NCBI RefSeq assembly: GCF_035916875.1
Contig: NZ_JAXUHN010000043.1
Location: 1 to 35,876 of the forward strand
DNA from: Methylomicrobium sp035916875
GTDB lineage: Bacteria > Pseudomonadota > Gammaproteobacteria > Methylococcales > Methylomonadaceae
Direction of reading: 5' to 3'
DNA length: 35,876 bases
The notes under the pieces were generated by a model. It worked only from the letters and a program-made list of their open reading frames with translations, was not told where the DNA came from and did not search any database. How positions within the stretch are numbered: the first letter of the stretch is position 1; each line of letters starts with the position of its first letter. This document shows positions 7,641-15,080 of the stretch, piece by piece. Position numbers and translations under genes: made by a program.

Positions 7641-8430
7641 CTTCACCTTTCCTAGTGGCCGACTTCCAGACATCGCTCGAAAATTCCGCCGTGATGGTGC
7701 GGGGAGAAAAGGGTTCGTCACCTAGTGATTCCAACCAAGCGATACCCGCTGCATAAACATCGTCATATCGAGGATTAATCACTGGGTTTATCAGCTTGGG
7801 CGCTTCCGATTTTTTCTTTTTGTGCAATTCACGCAAACCAGCCATTTTTTGCCGCAACTCTTTTTTCTTCTTGTTGGAAAGTTGATCCATTCGAAGCGTC
7901 TGGGGGCATTCATCAGCTTTTGGCGTGTTATCAACTGCAAGCGAGAGGTCTAGGCGCTCGTTCGGAGCCGCAGACAGCATTGGTCTTGTTTTGTAAACGT
8001 AATCCAATAGGCTTGGCGTGTCTTTTCCGAACTTATGGATAATAGGCTTCAAGTGCATCGTGATAGAAGAAGGAAGAGCGCGCCGTTTCTCGTCTAATAA
8101 TCTGTCGTCATGTAAGTCCCACCTTACCCAATCTTCTTTGTCGTCATAGTCGCTAGCAAATTGCTTTCTGTTTGCATGAATGGCGTTAAGCGCGGGTTCT
8201 ATTCGGGCATGAACTGCTTGAGACCACGGGCCGAATTTGTAAAATTGCCAGTCAATGCCGGTAAAAGACTGCCCATTGTTCGATCTAGCGAAACTCAGGT
8301 CTGCCAGATAAACGTATTTGATGATGTGAATGGGGCCGAGCTGCCGATCAAAACAATCGTCCTCATCGCCCGCCGCTAAGAGCGAGTATTGGATTACTAA
8401 GTCGATATTACTCGTGTTAATAGACATCAT
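7630..8430 (-). CDS. Panacea (DUF4065/SocA-like) domain protein, probable antitoxin
   Basis: 266 aa. Residues about 10-90 carry the Panacea pattern: IHIIKYVYLADLSFAR followed by FTGIDWQFYKFGPWSQAV, matching the family's K-LYLAD ... G-Y-A-KYGPVP motif. The middle and C-terminal part is charged (a Lys-rich run NKKKKELRQK at about 188-197) and not recognised. Panacea domains form the neutralising half of many toxin-antitoxin pairs. The start ATGATG overlaps the TGA of an upstream remnant (8427-8429) and has no good ribosome site of its own, so it probably depended on coupling to that gene. It is followed by the partner gene with an 11-base overlap and then by type III mod. Confidence 0.78.
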   Translation of the reverse strand: MMSINTSNIDLVIQYSLLAAGDEDDCFDRQLGPIHIIKYVYLADLSFARSNNGQSFTGIDWQFYKFGPWSQAVHARIEPALNAIHANRKQFASDYDDKEDWVRWDLHDDRLLDEKRRALPSSITMHLKPIIHKFGKDTPSLLDYVYKTRPMLSAAPNERLDLSLAVDNTPKADECPQTLRMDQLSNKKKKELRQKMAGLRELHKKKKSEAPKLINPVINPRYDDVYAAGIAWLESLGDEPFSPRTITAEFSSDVWKSATRKGEDVS

Positions 8431-8659
8431 TGACGAGTGCGGCTAGTCGGTATTTCCATAAGATGGGGTTGTAGTAAAGTAATTTCATCTTCTTTAAACC
8501 GTCTACCGTCTAATTTTAGCGAGTGCGGTAAGCCTGCTGGTGCATCGGCTATTTCATTAACCCACCAATCGGGAAGCAGGAACTGAATATATTTTGGGCT
8601 TTAGCCGACCGTCTGTAACTCACTTACAGGCGTTTCATGTGCGAATTTGCCGTTGTCAT
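8427..8659 (-). pseudogene. Decayed small ORF upstream of the Panacea gene
   Basis: A GAGGTG ribosome site precedes an ATG at 8659 that opens MTTANSHMKRL and then stops. In the next frame the reading continues as TPVSELQTVG, a TAA at 8601-8603, then PKYIQFLLPDWW, NEIADAPAGLPHSLKL and EDEITLLQPHL, ending at a TGA (8427-8429) that overlaps the Panacea start. A one-base insertion near the AAA of codon 9 and one TAA-to-CAA change would restore a continuous protein of about 77 aa. The residue pattern after the stop looks like real protein. This suggests a third operon gene inactivated by a frameshift and a nonsense mutation. Family not identified. Confidence 0.45.
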
Positions 8660-8814
8660 GATCCACCTCTCGGATTTTGATGGTTGAAATTGAATTTCTC
8701 GTGGACGGTACTTAAGCCGAATTCGGCTGTAAATTATAGCTTTAAAGTAGACTCCAGGCTATCAGCGTTTTTAATGTCTGGACTTTATTGCTGCCTTTGG
8801 CTAACTGGCGCTGG
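8660..8814. other. Short intergenic stretch without recognised features
   Basis: No convincing reading frame is seen on either strand. The promoter of the Panacea operon should lie here, but I cannot point to clear -35/-10 boxes. Confidence 0.4.
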
Positions 8815-9441
8815 TCACATGTTGCTTTGTATATTCGCTAGCCTATCATTCAACATCCCTAATTTCGCAGCAATCCCGACCAGCGCCCGATCTGAATGCT
8901 CGTTGTGCTTGGCGAACAATCGGTAATAGGTTTTCCAATGCATCCCTTTTGGCTTGCCGCCCGGCAAGTTGAGGATGCCGCGATGCCAACCCAGCTTGTC
9001 CCTGATCTTGTCCGCCCTACGGCTCGCTCTATCGTCTGCCGTTTCCCGTTGGCTTTTATACGCAAGACGGTAGCAATGGCGGCAAGCAAAATATTTGCCA
9101 CCCAGGTACAGCACTGCCACACGCCGACCGCATCCAACCGCCGGGCAAGTGAACCAATAGCGCAGCCCACCATAATTACAGGCAGTCGTTTGCAATCTGA
9201 CCGGATAATCCAGGCTTTCCCATTCGTCGCCATTCCTGTGATAAGAATAAATCAAACGTAACTGGCCGCTTTCAACTTTGACGCCAATCGCGGCGACTCT
9301 TTCACCGTTGCGCAGCCATTGCCAATCCAAGTATTGTCCGGGCGTCAAATAGCCTTCCCGCTGCCAGCGCCTTATATCAATCGAGCGGCAATCTTCCGTG
9401 CAATCCGCCCCAAATTTCCTGCCGCTACCGAATCCGCCCAT
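8815..9441 (-). CDS. Conserved island protein with zinc-ribbon-like Cys pairs
   Basis: 208 aa. It begins MGGFGSGRK, a glycine-rich start I associate with a family of unknown function found on proteobacterial islands. Residues about 114-140 hold CPAVGCGRR and, 13 residues on, FACRHCYRLAYKSQRE; the four cysteines (CxxxxC ... CxxC) fit a zinc ribbon. Before it are beta-rich strands (VAAIGVKVESGQLRLIYSY). After it is a basic helical region (RETADDRASRRADKIRDKLG). A nucleic-acid-binding role is plausible but inferred. It stands alone between the Panacea operon remnant and the next small gene, with a 26-base gap to the latter. Confidence 0.75.
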   Translation of the reverse strand: MGGFGSGRKFGADCTEDCRSIDIRRWQREGYLTPGQYLDWQWLRNGERVAAIGVKVESGQLRLIYSYHRNGDEWESLDYPVRLQTTACNYGGLRYWFTCPAVGCGRRVAVLYLGGKYFACRHCYRLAYKSQRETADDRASRRADKIRDKLGWHRGILNLPGGKPKGMHWKTYYRLFAKHNEHSDRALVGIAAKLGMLNDRLANIQSNM

Positions 9442-9467
9442 TGTCGTATTCCAAAATTATTAACACT

Positions 9468-9956
9468 TCACTTATTTTCGAAGGCGAATCCAAGTTCACG
9501 CCTGCGCTTTATAACCAAGTAGTTGCCGTCTTCAAGAACCTCCAGCCGATTTTCGACGTCACAATTTGGGTCTTCACCTGCTTTTTGGTAAATGATTCGG
9601 GCGGCATAGCCAATTTCCTGTTTAAGTCGAACGCATAATTCCAAGCCTACTTCGTGAAACGTTGACCAATCAAACGCCTCCTCATTGCCCCATACCGAAA
9701 CTTCGCGTTCAAACTTCATTTGCCACTCGGAAAAATGATCTTGAAGTTCTTGCGAAACTGGATGATCGCCATACCAGCCGCTTGAATAGCCAATACAAGG
9801 GCCAACGCCATTGCCTTCATCACCATTTCTTTTTATCCAGCCATAAGCTCCGCCAAATTCAGGCAGGATGTTGTAAATAATCTTCAGGGGCTGATTCAAA
9901 GTTTTCTCCAAAAAATATTTTCCGAAATCATTAGCCAAATTAACCGTTCTGTTCAC
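9468..9956 (-). CDS. Uncharacterised island protein
   Basis: 162 aa from a GTG at 9956. An ATG at 10043 is in frame but would overlap the upstream gene by 104 bases, and a TTG at 9962 is another option, so the start is uncertain; none has a good ribosome site. The sequence is acidic and aromatic-rich (GYSSGWYGDHPVSQELQDHFSEWQMKFE, then VWGNEEAFDWSTFHEVGLELCVRLKQEIG), ending in KRRRELGFAFENK. It looks like a soluble cytoplasmic protein without signal or membrane segments. I do not recognise the family. It is coupled to the upstream terminase-like gene and ends 26 bases before the zinc-ribbon gene. Confidence 0.65.
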   Translation of the reverse strand: MNRTVNLANDFGKYFLEKTLNQPLKIIYNILPEFGGAYGWIKRNGDEGNGVGPCIGYSSGWYGDHPVSQELQDHFSEWQMKFEREVSVWGNEEAFDWSTFHEVGLELCVRLKQEIGYAARIIYQKAGEDPNCDVENRLEVLEDGNYLVIKRRRELGFAFENK

Positions 9957-10392
9957 TATCAAAATTGGCTGTAACCCTTGCCGAATCTGGCTTTTGGGTG
10001 GTTTCCAAGTCTGGTATTTTTTGCGCCAATTCTGCGGCCACAAGCGCCTTTATTTGCGCTTCCCAAGCATCATTTCGGTGTGAATCAGGGTATTTATACT
10101 GGTCTATGACCGGATTTGCCAGCCGATTTATCAGCGGATTGTCACCATTGAGTTGTTGAACCACCACAGTTAAAGGCGTCGGGGCTTTCCCAACAGGTTT
10201 GCCGACTAGATATTGCGCCAGCCAAGCGCGCGCCTGAGCATCGCCTTGTTTGGCGGCTGCAAGAGCACTACTGACTACTTCTTGCCAATCCTCCAGCGTG
10301 ACGGTTTCCAAGAGTGCGGACATATAATCGCCTTCGGTGCGGCGATGGGTGGCGCTGCCTTTGATAAACGTTTGTTGTTTGCGTTTTGCCAT
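9940..10392 (-). CDS. Small terminase-like/DUF island protein
   Basis: 150 aa. The N terminus is basic (MAKRKQQTFIKGSATHRR) and is followed by LLETVTLEDWQEVVSSALAAAKQGDAQARAWLAQYLVGKP, a helical pattern shared with many prophage and island proteins annotated as terminase small-subunit-like. The rest (about 80-150) is low in conserved features. If it is a terminase small-subunit relative, it could redirect helper-phage packaging to the island, as in satellites; there is no large subunit here. A start at ATG 10323 (MSALLE) is possible and has GAAGGCG upstream; the longer form is preferred because basic N termini are common in this family. Confidence 0.6.
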   Translation of the reverse strand: MAKRKQQTFIKGSATHRRTEGDYMSALLETVTLEDWQEVVSSALAAAKQGDAQARAWLAQYLVGKPVGKAPTPLTVVVQQLNGDNPLINRLANPVIDQYKYPDSHRNDAWEAQIKALVAAELAQKIPDLETTQKPDSARVTANFDSEQNG

Positions 10393-10733
10393 TGGAATAT
10401 CTTTACCCTAGATTAAGTTCTGTAACTATTTGGTGAAAACCGAGTGGCCATATCGTTGACCAAACCGGGAACTCTGGGAACCCTGCCCATTGCCCTTATC
10501 GGGTGCGGCATGGGGTCATAGCGAAGGGAGCCCCTTGGAAAAATTACCGGGAACCCGTCCTTTTAAAACGGGAACCGTTCCCAGTTCTGAAAGCACAGTT
10601 CCCAGTCGAAAACATTAAAAGACTCCGCCCAAGCAGGCCGCAAGGCACACAAACGGCGGCAGCAAATAAAGGTTCCCAGAGTTCCCGGTTTGGTTGGCTT
10701 TATGCATCCCGTACTTTATAAACCTATTTGCGG
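10393..10733. other. Non-coding region holding the GGGAAC array
   Basis: No credible gene lies here. The open frame on the plus strand has no ribosome site and reads through the repeats. Its content is the symmetric hexamer array listed separately (10459-10694), located just after the stop of the primase gene. Confidence 0.6.
10459..10694. repeat. Dyad-symmetric array of eight GGGAAC hexamers, candidate origin
   Basis: Four GGGAAC copies (10467, 10476, 10549, 10570) are followed by four GTTCCC copies (10577, 10598, 10672, 10681). The spacings 9-73-21-7-21-74-9 mirror each other around 10576. The outermost parts form a perfect 24-bp inverted repeat (10459-10482 and 10671-10694), and the centre is GGGAACCGTTCCC (10570-10582). 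Two further copies lie in the primase 3' end (10814 and 10823, part of a 17-bp direct match). Arrays of short iterons next to a primase/helicase are typical of satellite origins such as P4 ori/crr; that role is inferred. Confidence 0.7.
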
Positions 10734-13700
10734 TTACTGCGGTTCGGCTTCCATGATGCTTTCCCACGGGAAATTGCCGCTTAGCTCTGCCGCATTGTTT
10801 TCTGTCTCGTTTCGGGAACTCTGGGAACCTTCGCTTTCATCTAGCGCAGCCAACGCTAACTGGATGACATTTTGCTTTTTCCCCGCAATCGAACGCTTGA
10901 CGGTATGCCGCGATTCGTTTTTGGCGTTCTCTTGGTTGACCACCAGCAAGCCTTTGTCGCGCAAGCGCCGCCAGAGCGTGCGTTGAGTGACTTCAAACGG
11001 TTGATGCTGATCACTGGCTAGGCGTTGCACCGTCGAAAAGGCGGCGTCGGGATCAAGGCATATATAATCATCCAGCAGCCAGCCGATACGGTCACCCTGT
11101 GGTTGTAGCCGTTTGCCTTCAAAGTTGTCTTCTATGGTTTTCCACCCCCAATAATGCGCTGTGGCGCTGAACGGCGGGCCATTGTCCCGTGCTGAAATAT
11201 GGGCACGTCCTGTATTGAACGCCGTCCTGAGCAGGTTCAAGAAACGGCTCACTTCGTCGCAGTCGTTTAGGAACTCGCCCTGTTTGTCCATCAATTTGGA
11301 AAGGTGCGTTTCGCCGTTTTTGAGCAAGTCATGGTGTTGATCCGGCGTGATAGCGCCGTTTTGCAGCGCATAATCCGCAAACAAGGTTAAGCCAATCATT
11401 AAATTGGCGAAATTGTCTACGCCACGGCGATGACTAAATTGCAGATTGTCGCGTTGCCGATAATCGGCGATGGTTGTCTTTAAGTGGGATGACAAGGTAT
11501 CGATTTGCGGCGCAAGCCATTGGATGAACCCGCGCATGGCTGTTTGCAACAAACCATTGGCAGCGGCCTGTTGTAATTCGGTAATCACAGCAAAATCGAT
11601 GTCGCCTTTTTTGACTTCCGCGATGACCATCCTTGCCCTAAGTGATTCGCCACGGGGTATATCCTCACCGGTGGATACGATAAAACCACGCGGATAATAG
11701 GCGGGTCGGGCTTCCAGGGTTGCGCTCCGCCGCCCGCGTCCGGCTTGGTTGCCCGCGCCGCGCAAAATACGATCCGCCTTGGCGTGTAACTTTTCCACGC
11801 CAGACTTGCCGCCGACAGGCTTAAAATCGTCGATTACAAACAAGCTGTCTTTCGCATGGTGCGCTTTCATTTCCAAATCGGTCGGCGAGTCTTCCCAGTT
11901 GGCCGGGAAATCGCGCGCGCTGAATTCACCAAAATGCGCGAGCATCAATGCAGTCAATTCCGACTTGCCAGCGCCGGTTTTGCCGGATAGGTAGGTAACT
12001 TGATCGATCCGGTGGCATTGGTAGGTGGGTGTACGGTAAGTGGTCGCCAGCAGCAGGTAACCGATTTCGGGAATATCCGGTACAGCATTCAACAATTTAA
12101 GGCTGGCTTGGATGGCAGCAATGGCGTTGATTCCAGATAATGGGAATCGATAGAGATGCATCGCGCCGCCGCCATCCACATCGACGCTGATGCTGTCCAA
12201 ATTATCATCAGCCCCTAATGCGCCGCCATGATGCAGGTAGCGCCATTGTCCTTCGATCTTTTTCCAGCCGATATGCCCGTAGACGGTGACACGCTCGACA
12301 TTGCCGGACAATTTTTGAATCGCGCAACGTAAATGGTCTTTGACGGTTTGCCCGGCATAGACAATCGGCTCGTTGCCCCAGTTGGCGGTTATCCATGTCA
12401 TGCCGCCGAATTTAACCAACGGCACATTGATGGTGGGCAGATGTTTGCCGCCACGTAGTTTACCGGCAATATCGAAAGCACCGCGCTCTTCCGCGCCGTC
12501 GTCATGAATGATTTGGCGTTGAATGGTCGCGGTGAAATTGCATAGTTCAACCGGGACAATCGTGCCGCTTTCCGTGGTCTTATTCCACGTTATCGCTTGG
12601 TTTTCGATGGTGTACGGCCAAGCATCCAGTTTTTGAGGGCTTTGCCGGGGATGGGTGCCGTCGGCAATGGCGTTAAGGGTTTTGTTTTGCCGGTGCGCAT
12701 TTACCGCCTTGTCCAGTTCTCGCAAGCTGACTTTGGCTTGGCGCATTTCGCCTTTGATACGCTCGTAATCGCTGATCGCATGTTCTTTAAGAAGCTGTAG
12801 CGCATCCAGCGCTTCAGGTTCAAAAGGGAAGCCTAAGTCCTTTTTATCCCAAGCGGCGAATAATGCAATAGCATCGGCAATCGGTTTGTCGCGTTCGGTT
12901 TTTGCAGATTGCAATAACTGTTCCGCATCCTCCAGCGCATTTACGGCGATAGCGTTGCGCTGATCCAGCAATATCGAGAGGATATTGGCCTCGCTGACTT
13001 TGCTATTCATCAGCTCATTAAGCAGCGGCCTCGATTCGCCCCCGTCCCTGATATGCATTTTGCAGGTTTCAGAAACCGGCAATTTATCGACATTAACCAA
13101 ATGGAAACTGCCAGGCAATCCGGCATCTTGTGGCGTAATTTGATTGTTCCAGCCACCTTGTTGCGCTTTTTTAAACAAGGTGTTGGCTGTCACTTGACCG
13201 TTGGCATTGCCTTGGGTGTGAAACGTATTCCAACGGTAAGCCGTTTCGCCGCATTTATACAACAAACCGCCTGCACTCCATTGGTCCCATGCATCAAAAC
13301 CGGCTTGGCCACCTTTACAAGCGTGATGGATAGCCATGCCGATATTAAGCCAATCTTGATAATCGCAATCAGGGTCAAGATAGCGAAGCGCTGCTTTGAT
13401 ATCCGGCAATTTCTGTCGGTCGACGGGTTCCAAAATCGGCTTGGGGTCTTGACGCTGAACAGGAGGTAATACCCTTACGACGGTTTGCCATGAATAAGGC
13501 AAACCACCAGATTCTTGAACGATCCTTACCAAATGCGGCTGCTCGGGGTTTTTCATGTGATAGCTCCCGGCAAGACGCAATACCCGCGAACGGTCTTTTG
13601 CATTCGGATCGCTTCCATGATCGTCAACCAGTCGTTGTTGTACCGTCTCCCATATCCCGATTTTCAACGGTGCGTCATCCAGCAAAAAGTAGTAATGCCT

Positions 13701-14048
13701 TTTTCCTGGTGAGGATTCGATAATAAAGTGCGGATCGAGTTGGGGAAGCTTAGCGCCGGGTCGATCAGCTTCAATCCACAAGGCGCGTAGGCGGTTAATA
13801 TCGTCGGTTTTGCGTTTTTTTCCGTGCGTCTGGTTGACGCAAACAAAAATTCCCGCTCCTTGGCGGTTGAGCTTTTCCAATTGGGGTAAGGCGGTATCCA
13901 ACGAGGAAAACAGCATATAAGTCAACGCCGGGTTTTTACGTTCTTTTTGGTCATCGAACGCGCAAAACAAAAACTGTTCAGCGGTTTCATCTAATAGCGA
14001 AAGGTGTTTTTCGGCTAGGGCTTTATCGAAGATCAATTGGCTCTGCAT
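10734..14048 (-). CDS. Island primase/helicase (PriCT-2, DUF927-like)
   Basis: 1104 aa. An N-terminal replication-primase-like domain (about 1-200: FVCVNQTHGKKRKTDDINRLRALWIEAD and HFIIESSPGKRHYYFLLDD) resembles RepB-like/AEP primases. It is followed by a PriCT-2 domain (about 213-290: LPDIKAALRYLDPDCDYQDWLNIGMAIHHA). The middle to C-terminal part is DUF927-like with a Walker A GKTGAGKS at roughly 686-693 and FVIDDF as Walker B about 55 residues later. It probably primes and unwinds island DNA after excision. The symmetric GGGAAC array directly after its stop is the likely target. The C-terminal 30 residues are encoded over two more GGGAAC copies. The start at 14048 lacks a clear ribosome site. 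Confidence 0.88.
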   Translation of the reverse strand: MQSQLIFDKALAEKHLSLLDETAEQFLFCAFDDQKERKNPALTYMLFSSLDTALPQLEKLNRQGAGIFVCVNQTHGKKRKTDDINRLRALWIEADRPGAKLPQLDPHFIIESSPGKRHYYFLLDDAPLKIGIWETVQQRLVDDHGSDPNAKDRSRVLRLAGSYHMKNPEQPHLVRIVQESGGLPYSWQTVVRVLPPVQRQDPKPILEPVDRQKLPDIKAALRYLDPDCDYQDWLNIGMAIHHACKGGQAGFDAWDQWSAGGLLYKCGETAYRWNTFHTQGNANGQVTANTLFKKAQQGGWNNQITPQDAGLPGSFHLVNVDKLPVSETCKMHIRDGGESRPLLNELMNSKVSEANILSILLDQRNAIAVNALEDAEQLLQSAKTERDKPIADAIALFAAWDKKDLGFPFEPEALDALQLLKEHAISDYERIKGEMRQAKVSLRELDKAVNAHRQNKTLNAIADGTHPRQSPQKLDAWPYTIENQAITWNKTTESGTIVPVELCNFTATIQRQIIHDDGAEERGAFDIAGKLRGGKHLPTINVPLVKFGGMTWITANWGNEPIVYAGQTVKDHLRCAIQKLSGNVERVTVYGHIGWKKIEGQWRYLHHGGALGADDNLDSISVDVDGGGAMHLYRFPLSGINAIAAIQASLKLLNAVPDIPEIGYLLLATTYRTPTYQCHRIDQVTYLSGKTGAGKSELTALMLAHFGEFSARDFPANWEDSPTDLEMKAHHAKDSLFVIDDFKPVGGKSGVEKLHAKADRILRGAGNQAGRGRRSATLEARPAYYPRGFIVSTGEDIPRGESLRARMVIAEVKKGDIDFAVITELQQAAANGLLQTAMRGFIQWLAPQIDTLSSHLKTTIADYRQRDNLQFSHRRGVDNFANLMIGLTLFADYALQNGAITPDQHHDLLKNGETHLSKLMDKQGEFLNDCDEVSRFLNLLRTAFNTGRAHISARDNGPPFSATAHYWGWKTIEDNFEGKRLQPQGDRIGWLLDDYICLDPDAAFSTVQRLASDQHQPFEVTQRTLWRRLRDKGLLVVNQENAKNESRHTVKRSIAGKKQNVIQLALAALDESEGSQSSRNETENNAAELSGNFPWESIMEAEPQ

Positions 14049-14107
14049 GGGCAGCTATGAGATAGGTTGTTAGTAGGCAATAGATGTTTTTTTGCCGGCC
14101 AAACTAA

Positions 14108-14347
14108 TTACCCGTTTTGCTTGCCGCATTGGGCGGTGCTCACTGCCGCGCCTCTTGCAAGCCATTCGTCCAAATCCGTTTTGAAATAAAAAATTCGTCC
14201 TCTTTTGATGAAACGTGGACCTGTGCCTTTGCATCGCATCATAGCCAATGTCTTCTCGCTGAGACCGACATACTCCGATGCATCTTTGGCGCACATGCGG
14301 CCATCGGGATAAAGGCGAATTTGTATAGCTGAAACACTATTTGTCAT
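14108..14347 (-). CDS. AlpA-like excisionase/regulator
   Basis: 79 aa from the ATG at 14347, chosen because TAAGGAATTTTTG gives a good ribosome site. The core is a winged helix-turn-helix: MCAKDASEYVGLSEKTLAMM, then GTGPRFIKRGRIFYFKTDLDEWLA, matching the HTH_17/AlpA pattern with its typical K-RIxYxxxDLDxWL end. In satellites such as P4 this family controls excision and transcription of the integrase. It lies between the primase and the divergent RHH-integrase pair, ideal for switching between the two. Confidence in the family is high; excision rather than only regulation is inferred. Confidence 0.85.
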   Translation of the reverse strand: MTNSVSAIQIRLYPDGRMCAKDASEYVGLSEKTLAMMRCKGTGPRFIKRGRIFYFKTDLDEWLARGAAVSTAQCGKQNG

Positions 14348-14392
14348 CAAAAATTCCTTATGCATCCATTGAAAGCACAATAATAATATCAC

Positions 14393-14431
14393 ATTCTATG
14401 TATTGCAATAGAACACATGTGCGTATAGAAT
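14393..14431. promoter_or_regulatory. Repeated TTCTAT/ATAGAA boxes between the divergent genes
   Basis: TTCTAT (14394-14399) and two ATAGAA copies (14408-14413 and 14425-14430) fall in the 120-base divergent region between the AlpA-like gene and the RHH gene; ATTCTAT/ATAGAAT form a wider inverted pair (14393-14399, 14425-14431). They suit an operator for either regulator. No promoter boxes are clear enough to call. Confidence 0.4.
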
Positions 14432-14467
14432 AAATCAGAAGTTTTTGGAAACTACGAAGGGGATGAC

Positions 14468-15067
14468 ATGAGTGAAAAAGAAACCAAAAAAGCCAGTGGC
14501 GGCAAATTATCACGGTCCGAAACCGTAACTGTTAGGCTTGATCCAAAATTACGCTATCTGGCTGAACTAGCTGCGCGCAAACAGCGAAGAACGTTATCTA
14601 GCTTTATCGAATGGGCGATAGAAGACAGCCTGAACAGGGTGGAGATTTATCATGGCTCGGGATACAACGGCGATCCTTCGCTAACAGTGCATGATGAAAT
14701 TAATACGCTTTGGGATGTGGACGAGGCAGACAGATTTTGTAAATTAGCCATGTCATACCCGGAGCTGCTGACCCATGAAGAACAAAGACTTTGGAAGCTA
14801 ATTAAGGAATTAGATATGGCCATTCCAGGGGAAAAAGATGAGCAAACATGGAGCTTATTATTGGATGGCAAGCCAATTTATCCAGCTGTACGGGCGCTGT
14901 GGGGTTCTCTATGGGATTGTATCAACGGCGACTTGCAGCATAAAGATTTGCTTCAAATCATGGAGCGCACCATTCAACCATTGTCATTTTGGCTAAAAAA
15001 ACAGCCGGGCAAGGGGAATTTTTCTACAAATAACAATACCGACTTCGATGACGATATTCCGTTTTAG
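14468..15067 (+). CDS. Ribbon-helix-helix (Arc/MetJ-type) island protein
   Basis: 199 aa, with GAAGGGGATGAC as the ribosome site. Residues about 17-57 match the RHH fold: strand ETVTVRLDP, helix KLRYLAELAARKQRR, then TLSSFIEWAIEDSL. This should give a dimeric DNA-binding module. The remainder (about 60-199) is mostly helical and acidic, ending NTDFDDDIPF, and is not recognised; a TEWL-like central segment (EEQRLWKLIKELDMA) suggests helices. The gene is directly upstream of the integrase (13-base gap) and divergent from the AlpA-like gene, so it is probably a regulator of integration or of the divergent promoters. The acidic DDDIPF tail resembles the ends of single-strand-binding proteins, which could be coincidence. 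Confidence 0.72.
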   Translation: MSEKETKKASGGKLSRSETVTVRLDPKLRYLAELAARKQRRTLSSFIEWAIEDSLNRVEIYHGSGYNGDPSLTVHDEINTLWDVDEADRFCKLAMSYPELLTHEEQRLWKLIKELDMAIPGEKDEQTWSLLLDGKPIYPAVRALWGSLWDCINGDLQHKDLLQIMERTIQPLSFWLKKQPGKGNFSTNNNTDFDDDIPF

Positions 15068-15075
15068 GGGGGGGG
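15067..15075 (+). repeat. G9 homopolymer overlapping the integrase ribosome site
   Basis: Nine consecutive G bases run from the last base of the upstream stop codon to 5 bases before the integrase ATG (15081). It provides the Shine-Dalgarno for the integrase. Slippage would change only the spacing or the G-run length, not a reading frame. Confidence 0.7.
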
Positions 15076-15080
15076 CAATA

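Noticed and set aside
8684..8926. Plus-strand frame upstream of the zinc-ribbon gene
   Set aside because: It overlaps the real minus-strand gene end and has no homology or ribosome site.
10503..10721. Plus-strand open frame in the GGGAAC region
   Set aside because: It has no ribosome site, its sequence is explained by the repeat array, and it lies opposite the direction of all neighbours.
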